This document shows positions 34,967-43,464 of a stretch of 51,399 nucleotides of DNA, one piece after another (position 1 is the first letter of the stretch; each line of letters starts with the position of its first letter). The translations under genes and the position numbers were made by a program. The DNA comes from JAAYGD01 sp964609995 (GTDB lineage Bacteria > Bacillota_I > Bacilli_A > RF39 > UBA660). Location: NCBI GenBank assembly GCA_964609995.1, contig CAZSTI010000004.1, forward strand, positions 1 through 51,399. The letters run 5' to 3'. The notes under the pieces were generated by a model that ran no database searches, was not told where the DNA came from, and saw only the letters and a program-made list of their open reading frames with translations.

Positions 34967-35372
34967 ATATCGTAGACCTCATCGTTTATCTTATGAAGGT
35001 AAAACAAAAGGTAATAAAGAATTAAATTTGGGAGATTATGGCCTTCAAGCTTTAGAGGGAGCTTGGATTACTCAACAACAAATAGAGGCTGCTAGAGTAG
35101 CTATGACTCGTTATATGAAACGTGGAGGAAAAGTATTTGTTAATATATTTCCACACTTGTCATTAACAAAAAAACCTCTTGAAACTCGTCAAGGAAAAGG
35201 AAAAGGAGCTCCAGAAGCTTGGGTAGCAGTAGTAAAAGAAGGCAAAATAATGTTTGAAGTATCTGAAGTGACTGAAAGTGTTGCAAAAGAAGCATTACGC
35301 TTGGCAATGCACAAACTTCCTATAAAATGTAAGTTTGTGAAGAAAGAGAGTGGTGATAATAATGAAGAATAA
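34941..35372 (+). CDS. rplP: 50S ribosomal protein L16
   Basis: Contacts tRNA in the A site of the 50S. The start MALIPKRTKYRRPHR is the family's N-terminus and has GGGAGG upstream; earlier in-frame codons back to 34830 lie within rpsC and are not used. Core signatures are YGLQALEGAWITQQQIEAARVAMTRY and KGAPEAWVAVVKEGK. 143 residues, normal. It overlaps rpsC by 26 nt and rpmC by 11 nt. Confidence 0.96.
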   Translation: MALIPKRTKYRRPHRLSYEGKTKGNKELNLGDYGLQALEGAWITQQQIEAARVAMTRYMKRGGKVFVNIFPHLSLTKKPLETRQGKGKGAPEAWVAVVKEGKIMFEVSEVTESVAKEALRLAMHKLPIKCKFVKKESGDNNEE

Positions 35373-35559
35373 AGAAATAGTTAAAATGACCACTGAAGAT
35401 ATAATGAAAAAAATAGAATCAAATAAAGAAGAATTATTTAATTTGCGTTTTGAACAAGCAACTGGAAATCTTGAAAAACCATCAAGAATAAATACATTAA
35501 GAAAAGAAGTTGCAAGAATGAAGACTATACTTCGCGAACGCGAATTAGGGAAAAAATAG
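35362..35559 (+). CDS. rpmC: 50S ribosomal protein L29
   Basis: Two-helix protein at the tunnel exit. It has the expected KEIVKMTTEDIMKKIESNKEELFNLRFEQ and the tail RKEVARMKTILRERELG. ATG 35362 gives the usual 65 residues with GGTGAT as RBS; the GTG at 35350 would overlap that RBS. It lies across the 3' end of rplP. Confidence 0.95.
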   Translation: MKNKEIVKMTTEDIMKKIESNKEELFNLRFEQATGNLEKPSRINTLRKEVARMKTILRERELGKK

Positions 35560-35567
35560 GAGGCCAA

Positions 35568-35825
35568 ATGGAAAAAATTAAACACGAAATTGTTGGTACT
35601 GTTGTTAGTACAAAAAACAATAAAACTATAACAGTTTTAGTAGAAAATTATACAAGGCATCCATTATATGGTAAACGTGTAAAAAATTCAAAAAAATATG
35701 CTGCTCACGATGAAAGTAATAAAGCTAAAGTTGGAGATGTTGTAAAAATAGTTGAAACTAGACCAATATCTAAGACTAAAAGATTTACTCTTGTTGAAAT
35801 AGTAAAAGAAGCAGTAATTTTATAG
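35568..35825 (+). CDS. rpsQ: 30S ribosomal protein S17
   Basis: Early 16S-binding OB-fold protein. Recognised by GTVVSTKNNKTITVLVE, then the basic loop HPLYGKRVKNSKKYAAHDE and VGDVVKIVETRPISKTKRF. 85 residues, normal. RBS AGGAGG, 8 nt after rpmC. Confidence 0.97.
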   Translation: MEKIKHEIVGTVVSTKNNKTITVLVENYTRHPLYGKRVKNSKKYAAHDESNKAKVGDVVKIVETRPISKTKRFTLVEIVKEAVIL

Positions 35826-35852
35826 CCTATAAAAATAAAGGAGGAATAAATT

Positions 35853-36221
35853 ATGATTCAACAACAAACTCGTTTAAAAGTTGCGGACAATTCGGGTGCT
35901 CGTGAGTTAATGGTAATTAGAGTGCTTGGTGGAAGCAGAGTAAAAGCTGGTGGAATTGGAGATGTAGTAGTAGGGACAGTTAAAAAAGCTACTCCTAATG
36001 GCACTGTAAAAGCTAAAAAAGTCGTAAAAGCAGTAATAGTAAGAACAAGATCTAATATAAAAAGAGAAGATGGTTCTTATATAAAATTTGATGATAATGC
36101 ATGTGTTTTAATAAAAGATGATAAAACTCCTGTTGGAACACGTGTACTAGGTCCTGTTGCTCGTGAACTTCGTGAAAGAGATTATATGAAGATAGTATCA
36201 CTAGCAAATGAAGTTTTATAA
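35853..36221 (+). CDS. rplN: 50S ribosomal protein L14
   Basis: Interface protein forming bridges B5 and B8. It opens with QQQTRLKVADNSGARELMVIRV and carries RSNIKREDGSYIKFDDNACV and GPVARELRE. 122 residues, exactly the family length. RBS AAAGGAGG. Confidence 0.98.
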   Translation: MIQQQTRLKVADNSGARELMVIRVLGGSRVKAGGIGDVVVGTVKKATPNGTVKAKKVVKAVIVRTRSNIKREDGSYIKFDDNACVLIKDDKTPVGTRVLGPVARELRERDYMKIVSLANEVL

Positions 36222-36231
36222 GGAGGATAAT

Positions 36232-36594
36232 ATGAAATTAAAAGTAGGAGATAAAGTAATAGTCAATGCAGGTTCAAATAAAGGAAAAGTTGGAAAATTA
36301 AATAAAGTATTTTCTAAAGAAAACAAAGTTATTGTTGAAGGTATTAATTTAGTTAAAAAACATAAGAAACCAGGTGGAAAAGATCAAACTGGTGGAATTC
36401 TTGAATTTGAAGCACCAATTCATATTTCTAATGTAATGTTAGTTGACTCTAAAACGGGAAAAGGAACTAGAAAAAGAACAGAAGAAACAAAGGTTGCAGA
36501 AAAAAAAGTAACTGTAAAAAAAGAAGAAGTAAAAGTAAAAACTCAAATAGAAAAAAAAGTTAGTAAAAAAGCTAACAAAAAGAATGACAAATAG
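36232..36594 (+). CDS. rplX: 50S ribosomal protein L24 with lysine-rich tail
   Basis: Assembly initiator of the 50S, with the KOW motif VGDKVIVNAGSNKGKVG and INLVKKHKKP. The ATG at 36232 follows AAGGAGG; the longer frame from 36208 lies within rplN. The conserved part ends near residue 83 and a highly basic tail follows (EKKVTVKKEEVKVK, KKANKKNDK), making 120 residues instead of ~103. Confidence 0.96.
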   Translation: MKLKVGDKVIVNAGSNKGKVGKLNKVFSKENKVIVEGINLVKKHKKPGGKDQTGGILEFEAPIHISNVMLVDSKTGKGTRKRTEETKVAEKKVTVKKEEVKVKTQIEKKVSKKANKKNDK

Positions 36595-36606
36595 AAGGAG
36601 GGTATT

Positions 36607-37146
36607 ATGAACCACCTAAAAGAAAAATATTTAAAAGAAGTAGTTCCAAGTTTAATGAAAAAATACAACTATAAATCAATTATGCAAGCACCTAAGTTAG
36701 AAAAAGTTGTCATTAATATGGGAGTTGGAGATTCTAAAACTAATAGTAAGTTATTAGAAGCTGCATTAAAAGATTTAGAATTAATAACAGGAGCAAAACC
36801 AATTGTAACAAAAGCTAAAAAATCAATTGCTGGTTTCGGCTTAAGAGAAGGTAACGAAATTGGATGTAAAGTTACATTACGTGGTGAAAATATGTATATA
36901 TTTTTAGAAAAATTTATTAGAATCGCTCTACCTAGAGTAAGAGACTTTAGAGGCCTATCTCCTAAATCATTTGATGGAAGAGGTAATTACTCTATTGGAT
37001 TAAAAGAGCAATTAATATTTTCAGAAATAGTATATGATAATGTTGCTAAAATACGTGGAATGGATGTTAGTGTTGTTACAACAGCAAAAACAAATGAAGA
37101 AGCGTTAGAGTTATTAAGTGGGTTGGGATTCCCATTTAGAAAATAG
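36607..37146 (+). CDS. rplE: 50S ribosomal protein L5
   Basis: Binds 5S rRNA and contacts P-site tRNA. Signatures are LEKVVINMGVGDSK, GAKPIVTKAKKSIAGF, LREGNEIGCKVTLRG and the 30S bridge segment RDFRGLSPKSFDGRGNY. 179 residues, normal. RBS AAGGAGG. Confidence 0.98.
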   Translation: MNHLKEKYLKEVVPSLMKKYNYKSIMQAPKLEKVVINMGVGDSKTNSKLLEAALKDLELITGAKPIVTKAKKSIAGFGLREGNEIGCKVTLRGENMYIFLEKFIRIALPRVRDFRGLSPKSFDGRGNYSIGLKEQLIFSEIVYDNVAKIRGMDVSVVTTAKTNEEALELLSGLGFPFRK

Positions 37147-37155
37147 GGAGGAACA

Positions 37156-37341
37156 ATGGCAAAGAAAAGTATAATTGTAAGATCAAAGAGACCCCAAAAA
37201 TACAAAGTACGTGAATATACTCGTTGCACAATTTGTGGTAGACCACATGCTGTAATGAGAAAATTTGGTGTATGTCGTATATGTTTTAGAGAATTAGCAT
37301 ATAAAGGCCAAATACCAGGCGTAAAAAAATCAAGTTGGTAA
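37156..37341 (+). CDS. rpsN: 30S ribosomal protein S14, zinc (type Z) form
   Basis: The short zinc-binding S14 with the four ligands C24, C27, C40 and C43 (CTICGRPH and CRICF). 61 residues, the family's fixed length. The zinc-free long form usually found elsewhere in Firmicutes genomes is not in this window. RBS GGGAGG, 9 nt after rplE. Confidence 0.98.
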   Translation: MAKKSIIVRSKRPQKYKVREYTRCTICGRPHAVMRKFGVCRICFRELAYKGQIPGVKKSSW

Positions 37342-37359
37342 TTTGAGAGGAGGATTAAG

Positions 37360-37758
37360 ATGATAGTAACTGATCCAATAGCTGATATGCTTACTAGAAT
37401 ACGTAATGCAAATCAAATGAAATATAAAGAAGTTGAAGTACCATCTTCTAAAATAAAACTAGAAATAGCTCGTATATTAAAAGACGAAGGTTTCATAGTA
37501 GATTATAAGTTGGAAGATAAAGAAAATAATCAATCAATATTGATTAATCTTAAATATGGTCCTAAAAAAGAAAGAGTAATCACTGGATTAAAAAGAATTT
37601 CAAAACCAGGAATGAGAGTATATGCAAAAGTTGAAGAAATTCCTACTGTATTAAATGGATTTGGAATTGCAATATTATCTACACCAAAAGGATTAATGAC
37701 AAACAAAGATGCAAAAAGAAATAGTTTGGGTGGAGAAGTATTGGCTTATATTTGGTAA
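37360..37758 (+). CDS. rpsH: 30S ribosomal protein S8
   Basis: Binds helix 21 of 16S and, in other bacteria, represses the spc operon. It begins DPIADMLTRIRNANQ and ends with the RNA-binding STPKGLMTNKDA and GGEVLAYIW. 132 residues, normal. RBS GAGGAGG. Confidence 0.98.
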   Translation: MIVTDPIADMLTRIRNANQMKYKEVEVPSSKIKLEIARILKDEGFIVDYKLEDKENNQSILINLKYGPKKERVITGLKRISKPGMRVYAKVEEIPTVLNGFGIAILSTPKGLMTNKDAKRNSLGGEVLAYIW

Positions 37759-37779
37759 TAATTACATAGGAGGTAAATT

Positions 37780-38322
37780 ATGAGTCGTATAGGAGATAGA
37801 AAATTGACAATGCCAGAAAAAGTCAATGTTGAAGTATTAAATGATTTAATTACTGTTAAAGGTCCTAAGGGTGAATTAACTAGAAAAGTACCAAAAAATG
37901 TAATTGTTAATGTAGAAGATAAGGAAATAACAGTAAAAATTAAAGACAATAAAGACAAAGAAGCTGGGGTTCTTCAAGGAACATTGAATTCTCATATTGA
38001 AAACATGATAGAAGGTGTTACAGAAGGATATACAAAGAAGTTGGAAATTCATGGTGTGGGATATCGTTTCCAATTACAAGGAAACACATTAAACATTAAT
38101 GCTGGGTTTTCACATCAAGTTAAACTTGATATTCCAAAAGGGATTGTTGTTGAGTCACCAAGCAATACTGAATTAACCATTAGTGGTATTGATAAAGAAT
38201 TGGTTGGAGAATTTTCAGCAGTAGTTAGAAAAGTTAAAGAACCAGAACCATATAAAGGAAAAGGCATTAGATATGTTGGAGAACACATTAAAATAAAAGA
38301 GGGAAAGAAAGCCTCAAAATAA
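37780..38322 (+). CDS. rplF: 50S ribosomal protein L6
   Basis: Two-domain protein near the GTPase site. Signature residues are MSRIGDRKLTMP, ITVKGPKGELTR, GVGYRFQLQGNTL and the C-terminal EPEPYKGKGIRYVGE. 180 residues, normal. RBS AGGAGG. Confidence 0.98.
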   Translation: MSRIGDRKLTMPEKVNVEVLNDLITVKGPKGELTRKVPKNVIVNVEDKEITVKIKDNKDKEAGVLQGTLNSHIENMIEGVTEGYTKKLEIHGVGYRFQLQGNTLNINAGFSHQVKLDIPKGIVVESPSNTELTISGIDKELVGEFSAVVRKVKEPEPYKGKGIRYVGEHIKIKEGKKASK

Positions 38323-38342
38323 TTTAAAAAGGAGAGTTATTT

Positions 38343-38705
38343 ATGATAAAAAAAATATCTCGTAATGAAGCTAGAATAGCAAGACATGAACGCATTAGAA
38401 AAACTTTGTCAGGCACTAATGAAATGCCTAGATTAAATGTATTTAAATCTAATAAACAAATTTATGTTCAAATAATTGATGATATTGAAGGTAATACTTT
38501 AGTAAGTTCATCTTCATTGGATAAAACTTTAAATACTAAAGAAAAAACCACTATTGAAATTGCTAAATTGGTTGGAGAAGATATTGCTAAAAAAGCAATA
38601 AAAGCTAAGATTACAAAAGTTGTATTTGATAGAGGTGGATACTTATATCATGGAGCAGTGAAAGCTTTAGCAGAATCTGCTCGTGAAAACGGATTGGAAT
38701 TCTAA
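38343..38705 (+). CDS. rplR: 50S ribosomal protein L18
   Basis: Carries 5S rRNA to the 50S with L5. RHERIRKTLSGTNEMPRLNVFKSNK and FDRGGYLYHGAVKALAE are diagnostic. 120 residues, normal. RBS AAGGAGAG. Confidence 0.97.
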   Translation: MIKKISRNEARIARHERIRKTLSGTNEMPRLNVFKSNKQIYVQIIDDIEGNTLVSSSSLDKTLNTKEKTTIEIAKLVGEDIAKKAIKAKITKVVFDRGGYLYHGAVKALAESARENGLEF

Positions 38706-38714
38706 GGAGGAACA

Positions 38715-39227
38715 ATGGATAATAAAAGAACTAGAGAACCACAAAATAAAGAATTTGAGGAAATTGTTGTATCAGTTAATCGTGTTACAAAAGTAACAAA
38801 GGCTGGTCGTCATTTTAGATTTGCAGCAACAGTAGCCGTTGGAGATAGAAAAGGTAGAGTAGGACTTGGTTCTGGTAAAGCAAACGAAGTACAAGATGCT
38901 ATCAAAAAAGCAACTCAATCAGCAAATAAAAATGTAAAGAGGATTCCTTTGGTTGATGAGAGAACGATTTCTCATGAAGCAATAGGAACAAGTGGAGCGA
39001 CTAAAGTATTAATTAAGCCTGCTAAGAGTGGTACAGGAATTATTGCTGGTGGACCAGTAAGAGCTGTATTAGAATTGGCTGGAGTTAAAGATGTTGTATC
39101 TAAATCATTAGGATCTAGTACTAAAATAAATACTGCAAGAGCAACTATGCAAGCTTTAACAATGCAAAAATCAATTGAAGATGTTGCAAAGCTAAGGGGA
39201 AAAACAGTAGAGGAGATGTATAGATAA
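38715..39227 (+). CDS. rpsE: 30S ribosomal protein S5
   Basis: Part of the decoding-fidelity region and the mRNA entry tunnel. It has VVSVNRVTKVTKAGRHFRFAA with the spectinomycin loop, GRVGLGSGKANEV and the second-domain GGPVRAVLELAGVKD. 170 residues, normal. Its stop shares a base with the start of rplO (TAATG), leaving no space for rpmD (L30), which normally lies between them. Confidence 0.97.
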   Translation: MDNKRTREPQNKEFEEIVVSVNRVTKVTKAGRHFRFAATVAVGDRKGRVGLGSGKANEVQDAIKKATQSANKNVKRIPLVDERTISHEAIGTSGATKVLIKPAKSGTGIIAGGPVRAVLELAGVKDVVSKSLGSSTKINTARATMQALTMQKSIEDVAKLRGKTVEEMYR

Positions 39228-39670
39228 TGAAATTAGATAAATTAAATTATGCAGAAGGCTCTAAAAAAACTAGAAATAGAGTTGGTAGAGGTACTGGAAG
39301 CGGCAACGGAAAAACAAGTGGTAAAGGTCATAAGGGACAAAAAGCTAGAAGTGGTTATAGTAGAAAGCCCGGATTTGAAGGTGGACAATTACCTTTATTC
39401 AAAAGAATTCCAAAAAGAGGATTTAGCAATTATGAATTTAAAACTAAATACTCAGTTATAAATGTAGAAGATTTAAATGTATTTGAAGAAGGAGTTGAAG
39501 TAACTCCAGAAATTCTTAAAGATACAGGAATTTTAAAAAAACAATTAGATGGAGTTAAAATTCTAGGAAATGGTGTATTAGAAAAAAAATTAAATGTTAA
39601 AGCAAATAGTTTTACTAAATCTGCAAAAGAAAAGATAGAATCAAAAGGTGGAAAAGTAGAGGTGATTTAA
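39227..39670 (+). CDS. rplO: 50S ribosomal protein L15
   Basis: Late-assembly protein. The glycine-rich basic N-terminal arm (GRGTGSGNGKTSGKGHKGQ) is typical, as are GFEGGQLPLFKRIPKRGF and the globular C-terminal domain ending KIESKGGKVEVI. 147 residues, normal. RBS GAGGAG in the end of rpsE; coupled by TAATG. Confidence 0.97.
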   Translation: MKLDKLNYAEGSKKTRNRVGRGTGSGNGKTSGKGHKGQKARSGYSRKPGFEGGQLPLFKRIPKRGFSNYEFKTKYSVINVEDLNVFEEGVEVTPEILKDTGILKKQLDGVKILGNGVLEKKLNVKANSFTKSAKEKIESKGGKVEVI

Positions 39671-39671
39671 T

Positions 39672-40937
39672 TTGTTAAAAGTAATTAAGCAAATATTCGC
39701 TCCTCAAAATAAAGATTTGCGAAGAAAAATTTTATTTACTTTAGGCATATTATTGGTATTTAAGTTTGGAACTGTAATACCTGTTCCTGGAACTCAAGCA
39801 ATTGTAAGAGATTTGGGTTTTCTTGAACTTATGAATGCAATGGGAGGAGGAGCAATAGAAAGATTTTCTATCTTTGCTCTTGGAATATCCCCATATATTA
39901 GTGCATCCATAATTACACAAATATTACAAATGGATATTATTCCATACTTTTCTGAATTAAAAAGTCAAGGAGCAACAGGAAGAAGAAAAATTAATCAAAT
40001 TAATAGATACTTAGGAATTGTTATTGCGTTTTTCCAAGGATATGTATTTTCATTTACTTTCTTTGGTCAAAATGGAACACCAATGGACTATTTAAGAATT
40101 ACAATTATATTAACTGCAGGAACAGCATTTGTTCTTTGGTTAAGTGACCAAATTACTCAAAAGGGTATTGGTAATGGAGTATCTTTATTAATTATGTCTG
40201 GTATTATTTCATCTTTGCCTAACATGATAGGAACAGCATTTACTGAATTAGTAAACTTTGGAGATGGTACAAAGGCAATATTAGGTGTAATCTCTTTCAT
40301 TGTTTTTATATTAATATATTTAGGAATAATAATTGCGATTATATATATGCAACAAGCTGAAAGAAGAATACCTATTCAATATGCTAACAGAACTACGAGT
40401 TCATATGGTGGACAACAAACATATATGCCAATTAAGATTAATTCAGCTGGAGTTATGCCAGTAATATTTGCATCTATGTTTATATCTTTACCTACAGCAT
40501 TAGCACAATTTATTAATAATAAAGGTTTTTCAAATTTTGTAGATAATTTTTTAAATTATAATACGCCTGCTGGTTTAGCATTTTATTTATTAATGATTTT
40601 ATTATTTACATTCGTATATATTCTTATGAATTTAAATCCAAAAGAATTATCTTCAGATTTAAATAAAAGAGGAGGATATATACCCGGAACAAAACCCGGT
40701 AATGATACTACTAAATATATAAAATATGTTTTAGTAAGGATTACCGTAATTGGAGCATTGTTCTTAGTAGTAATTGCTGGATTACCGATAATATTTACAA
40801 ATTTATCTAAATTACCAGCTAGTGTAACAGTTGGAGGAACAGGTTTATTGATAGTAGTTGGTGTTGCTTTAGAATTATATAATCAAATTGAAAACTCATT
40901 AGTAGAGAGAAGTTATAAAAGGAGTTATAATAAATGA
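39672..40937 (+). CDS. secY: Protein translocase subunit SecY
   Basis: Channel-forming subunit of the Sec translocon with ten membrane helices. It reads LFTLGILLVFKFGTVIPVPGT at TM1, ISPYISASIITQIL in the plug region, and GNGVSLLIMSGII, then the cytosolic loops with IPIQYANRT and ELSSDLNKRGGYIPG that bind ribosome or SecA. The start is TTG at 39672 with GAGGTGATTT upstream, an infrequent start for secY. 421 residues, near the usual ~430. It overlaps adk by 4 nt. Confidence 0.97.
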   Translation: MLKVIKQIFAPQNKDLRRKILFTLGILLVFKFGTVIPVPGTQAIVRDLGFLELMNAMGGGAIERFSIFALGISPYISASIITQILQMDIIPYFSELKSQGATGRRKINQINRYLGIVIAFFQGYVFSFTFFGQNGTPMDYLRITIILTAGTAFVLWLSDQITQKGIGNGVSLLIMSGIISSLPNMIGTAFTELVNFGDGTKAILGVISFIVFILIYLGIIIAIIYMQQAERRIPIQYANRTTSSYGGQQTYMPIKINSAGVMPVIFASMFISLPTALAQFINNKGFSNFVDNFLNYNTPAGLAFYLLMILLFTFVYILMNLNPKELSSDLNKRGGYIPGTKPGNDTTKYIKYVLVRITVIGALFLVVIAGLPIIFTNLSKLPASVTVGGTGLLIVVGVALELYNQIENSLVERSYKRSYNK

Positions 40938-41575
40938 TAAATATAATATTAATTGCGCCCCCTGCAGCTGGAAAAGGAACTCATTCAGCCACACTTAAAG
41001 AAAAATATGGATTATCTCACATTTCAACTGGTGATTTACTAAGAGAAGTTGCTGTTAAAGATAAGGATATAGCAGATAAAATATCAAGAGGAGAATTAAT
41101 TTCTGATGAAATTGTTTATACATTGTTAGAAAACAAAATTAAAGATCTTAATTCAAATAAGGGTCACATATTTGATGGTTTCCCTAGAACTTTAAATCAA
41201 GCTATGGAAGTTGATAATATTCTTAATAAATTTAATCAAAAAGTAAATACTGTTATATATTTAGATATAGAAAAAGATGTAGCAATGAAAAGAGTATTAG
41301 GAAGATTAACTTGTTCAAAATGTGGTGAAATATATAATATATATAGAGATACGTTTAAGGTTGAAAATCATTGCAATAAATGTGATTCGCTTTTAATAAA
41401 AAGAGATGACGATAATGAAGAAACATTTACAAAAAGATTTAATACTTATCTAGAAAAAACACAACCATTAATTGATTTTTATAATAATAGAGGATTATTA
41501 AAAACAGTTAAATGTCAAAAAACTCAAGAAGAAACGTTTGAGTTAATAGAAAATATTATTAGAGAGTTAAAATGA
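40934..41575 (+). CDS. adk: Adenylate kinase, zinc-lid type
   Basis: Balances ATP, ADP and AMP. The P-loop is APPAAGKGTH (residues 8-17), with Ala where most enzymes have the first Gly. STGDLLREV and FDGFPRTLNQA bind AMP, and the long lid has four cysteines (CSKCGEIY, then CNKCDSLL) that should hold zinc. 213 residues, normal for the long form. It starts at the ATGA overlap with secY and overlaps map the same way. Confidence 0.96.
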   Translation: MINIILIAPPAAGKGTHSATLKEKYGLSHISTGDLLREVAVKDKDIADKISRGELISDEIVYTLLENKIKDLNSNKGHIFDGFPRTLNQAMEVDNILNKFNQKVNTVIYLDIEKDVAMKRVLGRLTCSKCGEIYNIYRDTFKVENHCNKCDSLLIKRDDDNEETFTKRFNTYLEKTQPLIDFYNNRGLLKTVKCQKTQEETFELIENIIRELK

Positions 41576-42318
41576 TAATAATAAAATCCGATAGAGAAAT
41601 AGAATTAATAAAAGAAGCTTGCAATAAAACAAGAGAGACATTAGAGTATTTAGAGGAGTTTATTAAACCAGGTATTACTACAATAAAGCTAGATGCTTTA
41701 GCAGAAGAGTATATACATAAAATTGGTTGTATACCTGCTTTAAAAAACTACGAGGGATATCCAAATACAATTTGTGCTTCAGTAAATGATGCGGTTGTTC
41801 ACGGTATTCCTAATGATTATATTCTAAAAAATGGTGATATAATTTCAATAGATTTATCAGTATCTTATAAAGGCTATTATGGTGATATGGCAAAAACGTA
41901 TCCTGTAGGTAATATAGATAAAGAAAAAAAATATCTAATTGAGCATACTGAAGAGAGTTTATATAAAGGTATTGAACAAGTAAAACCAAATAATAGAATT
42001 GGGGATATAAGTAACGCTATTGAATGTAATGCAAAAAAATATAAATTAGGAATAGTAAGAGAATTAGTGGGTCATGGAGTAGGAATAAAGATACACGAAG
42101 ATCCAAATATTCCAAATTACGGAAAGAAAGGGATTGGTCCTATGTTAAAACCAGGAATGGTTATCGCAATAGAACCAATGTTAAACCTAAAAGGTGAAGA
42201 AATATTTTTAGAAGAAGATGATTGGACTATAAAAACTCAAGATGGTAGTCCATCAGCACATTTCGAACATACAGTTTTAGTAACCAAAGAAGGTTATAAT
42301 ATATTAACGAAGAGGTGA
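41572..42318 (+). CDS. map: Methionine aminopeptidase, type I
   Basis: Removes the initiator methionine from nascent proteins. The five metal ligands can be placed in ISIDLSVSYKGYYGDMAKTY (two Asp), GHGVGIKIHE (His), IAIEPML (Glu) and FEHTVLV (Glu). 248 residues, the normal length. It starts within the stop of adk (ATGA) and ends inside the RBS of infA. Confidence 0.97.
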   Translation: MIIIKSDREIELIKEACNKTRETLEYLEEFIKPGITTIKLDALAEEYIHKIGCIPALKNYEGYPNTICASVNDAVVHGIPNDYILKNGDIISIDLSVSYKGYYGDMAKTYPVGNIDKEKKYLIEHTEESLYKGIEQVKPNNRIGDISNAIECNAKKYKLGIVRELVGHGVGIKIHEDPNIPNYGKKGIGPMLKPGMVIAIEPMLNLKGEEIFLEEDDWTIKTQDGSPSAHFEHTVLVTKEGYNILTKR

Positions 42319-42323
42319 GATTA

Positions 42324-42539
42324 TTGTCGAATAAAGATTCAATTGAAATGAATGGTAAAGTATTAGATTTATTGCCATCTGGTCAATTTAAAGTGGAATT
42401 AGAAAACGGTCACATTGTTACAGCATATATAGGCGGCAAAATGAGAATGAATTTTATTCGCGTTCAAAGAGGAGACAATGTAAAAATTGAATTATCTCCA
42501 TTTGATTTGACTCATGGTCGTATAATATTTAGAAATTAA
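42324..42539 (+). CDS. infA: Translation initiation factor IF-1
   Basis: OB-fold factor that blocks the A site during initiation. The chosen start is TTG at 42324: GAGGTGAG lies at the right distance and the product (MSNKDSIEMNGKVLDLLPSG) matches the canonical IF-1 N-terminus and gives 71 residues. The GTG at 42315 overlaps that RBS. GQFKVELENGHIVTAYIGGK and MRMNFIRVQRGDNV are diagnostic. Confidence 0.94.
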   Translation: MSNKDSIEMNGKVLDLLPSGQFKVELENGHIVTAYIGGKMRMNFIRVQRGDNVKIELSPFDLTHGRIIFRN

Positions 42540-42551
42540 TAGGAGGAAAAA

Positions 42552-42665
42552 ATGAAAGTAAGACCATCTGTAAAAAAGATTTGTCCAAAATGTAAAATAG
42601 TAAAAAGAAAAGGTGTGGTTATGGTTATTTGCGAAAATCCAAAACACAAACAAAGACAAGGTTAA
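42552..42665 (+). CDS. rpmJ: 50S ribosomal protein L36
   Basis: Smallest ribosomal protein, 37 residues, between infA and rpsM as in other Firmicutes. It has the zinc set C11, C14 (CPKC), C27 and H32 (CENPKH) and the start MKVRPSVKK. RBS AGGAGG. The zinc form matches the zinc S14 in the same operon. Confidence 0.96.
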   Translation: MKVRPSVKKICPKCKIVKRKGVVMVICENPKHKQRQG

Positions 42666-42677
42666 TAGGAGGAATAA

Positions 42678-43046
42678 ATGGTACGTATAAAAGGTGTAGA
42701 TATACCAAACGAAAAGAGAGTAGAAATAGCGCTTACTTATATTTTTGGAATAGGAAGATCTTTATCAAAAGAAATTCTTACAAAAGTAAATGTAGATTTA
42801 AATAAGAAAGCTAAAGATTTAAATGAAGATGAAATAGTTGCAATTCGTGATGAAATGTCAAAGCATTTAACTGAGGGAGATCTTCGTAGAGAAGTAAGCA
42901 TAAACGTAAAAACAAAAATGGAAATTGGTTCATACCAAGGAGTTCGTCATCGTAAAGGGCTTCCTGTTAGAGGTCAAAGAACAAATAGAAACGCTCGTAC
43001 ACGCAAAGGCCGTGGAAAAACAGTTGCTAATAAGAAGAAAGTATAG
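42678..43046 (+). CDS. rpsM: 30S ribosomal protein S13
   Basis: Head protein contacting the 50S (bridge B1) and P-site tRNA. VRIKGVDIPNEKRVEIALTYI, the helix-turn GIGRSLSKEIL and the basic tail HRKGLPVRGQRTNRNARTRK are diagnostic. 122 residues, normal. RBS AGGAGG. Confidence 0.98.
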   Translation: MVRIKGVDIPNEKRVEIALTYIFGIGRSLSKEILTKVNVDLNKKAKDLNEDEIVAIRDEMSKHLTEGDLRREVSINVKTKMEIGSYQGVRHRKGLPVRGQRTNRNARTRKGRGKTVANKKKV

Positions 43047-43061
43047 TAAGGAGGTTATATT

Positions 43062-43445
43062 ATGGCATATAAAGCAAGAAAAAGAAAAGTAAAAAAGAAT
43101 GTTCCTGAAGGTATAGCTAATATAAGAGTATCTTATAATAATACAATAGTTACTATTACAGATAAAGAAGGAAATGCGGTAAGTTGGGCTTCAGCTGGGA
43201 CTTTAGGTTATAAAGGTTCTAAGAAAAAGACTCCTTATGCAGCAGGATTGGCAGCAGAAAGTGCAGCTAAAGCAGCATATGATTTAGGCATGAGAAGTGT
43301 AGAAGTAAATATAAATGGAGTGGCTCCATCTAGAGATACAGCATTGCGTTCATTAATATCAGGAGGATTAGAAATTACAGCATTGAGTGATGTAACGCCT
43401 ATCCCTCACAATGGTTGCCGTCCACCAAAACGCCCTCGTGGATAA
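43062..43445 (+). CDS. rpsK: 30S ribosomal protein S11
   Basis: Platform protein at the Shine-Dalgarno cleft. GIANIRVSYNNTIVTITDKEGN, GSKKKTPYAAGLAAE and the C-terminal PIPHNGCRPPKRPRG are characteristic. 127 residues, normal. RBS AAGGAGG. Confidence 0.98.
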   Translation: MAYKARKRKVKKNVPEGIANIRVSYNNTIVTITDKEGNAVSWASAGTLGYKGSKKKTPYAAGLAAESAAKAAYDLGMRSVEVNINGVAPSRDTALRSLISGGLEITALSDVTPIPHNGCRPPKRPRG

Positions 43446-43464
43446 AAGAAAAGGAGTGAATATT

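Noticed and set aside
42325..42331. TGTCGAA, a B. subtilis 0A-box-like heptamer, at the infA start
   Set aside because: It is part of the TTG-TCG-AAT coding start; another copy lies inside dut (about 3926). Neither is in a promoter position, so chance is likely.
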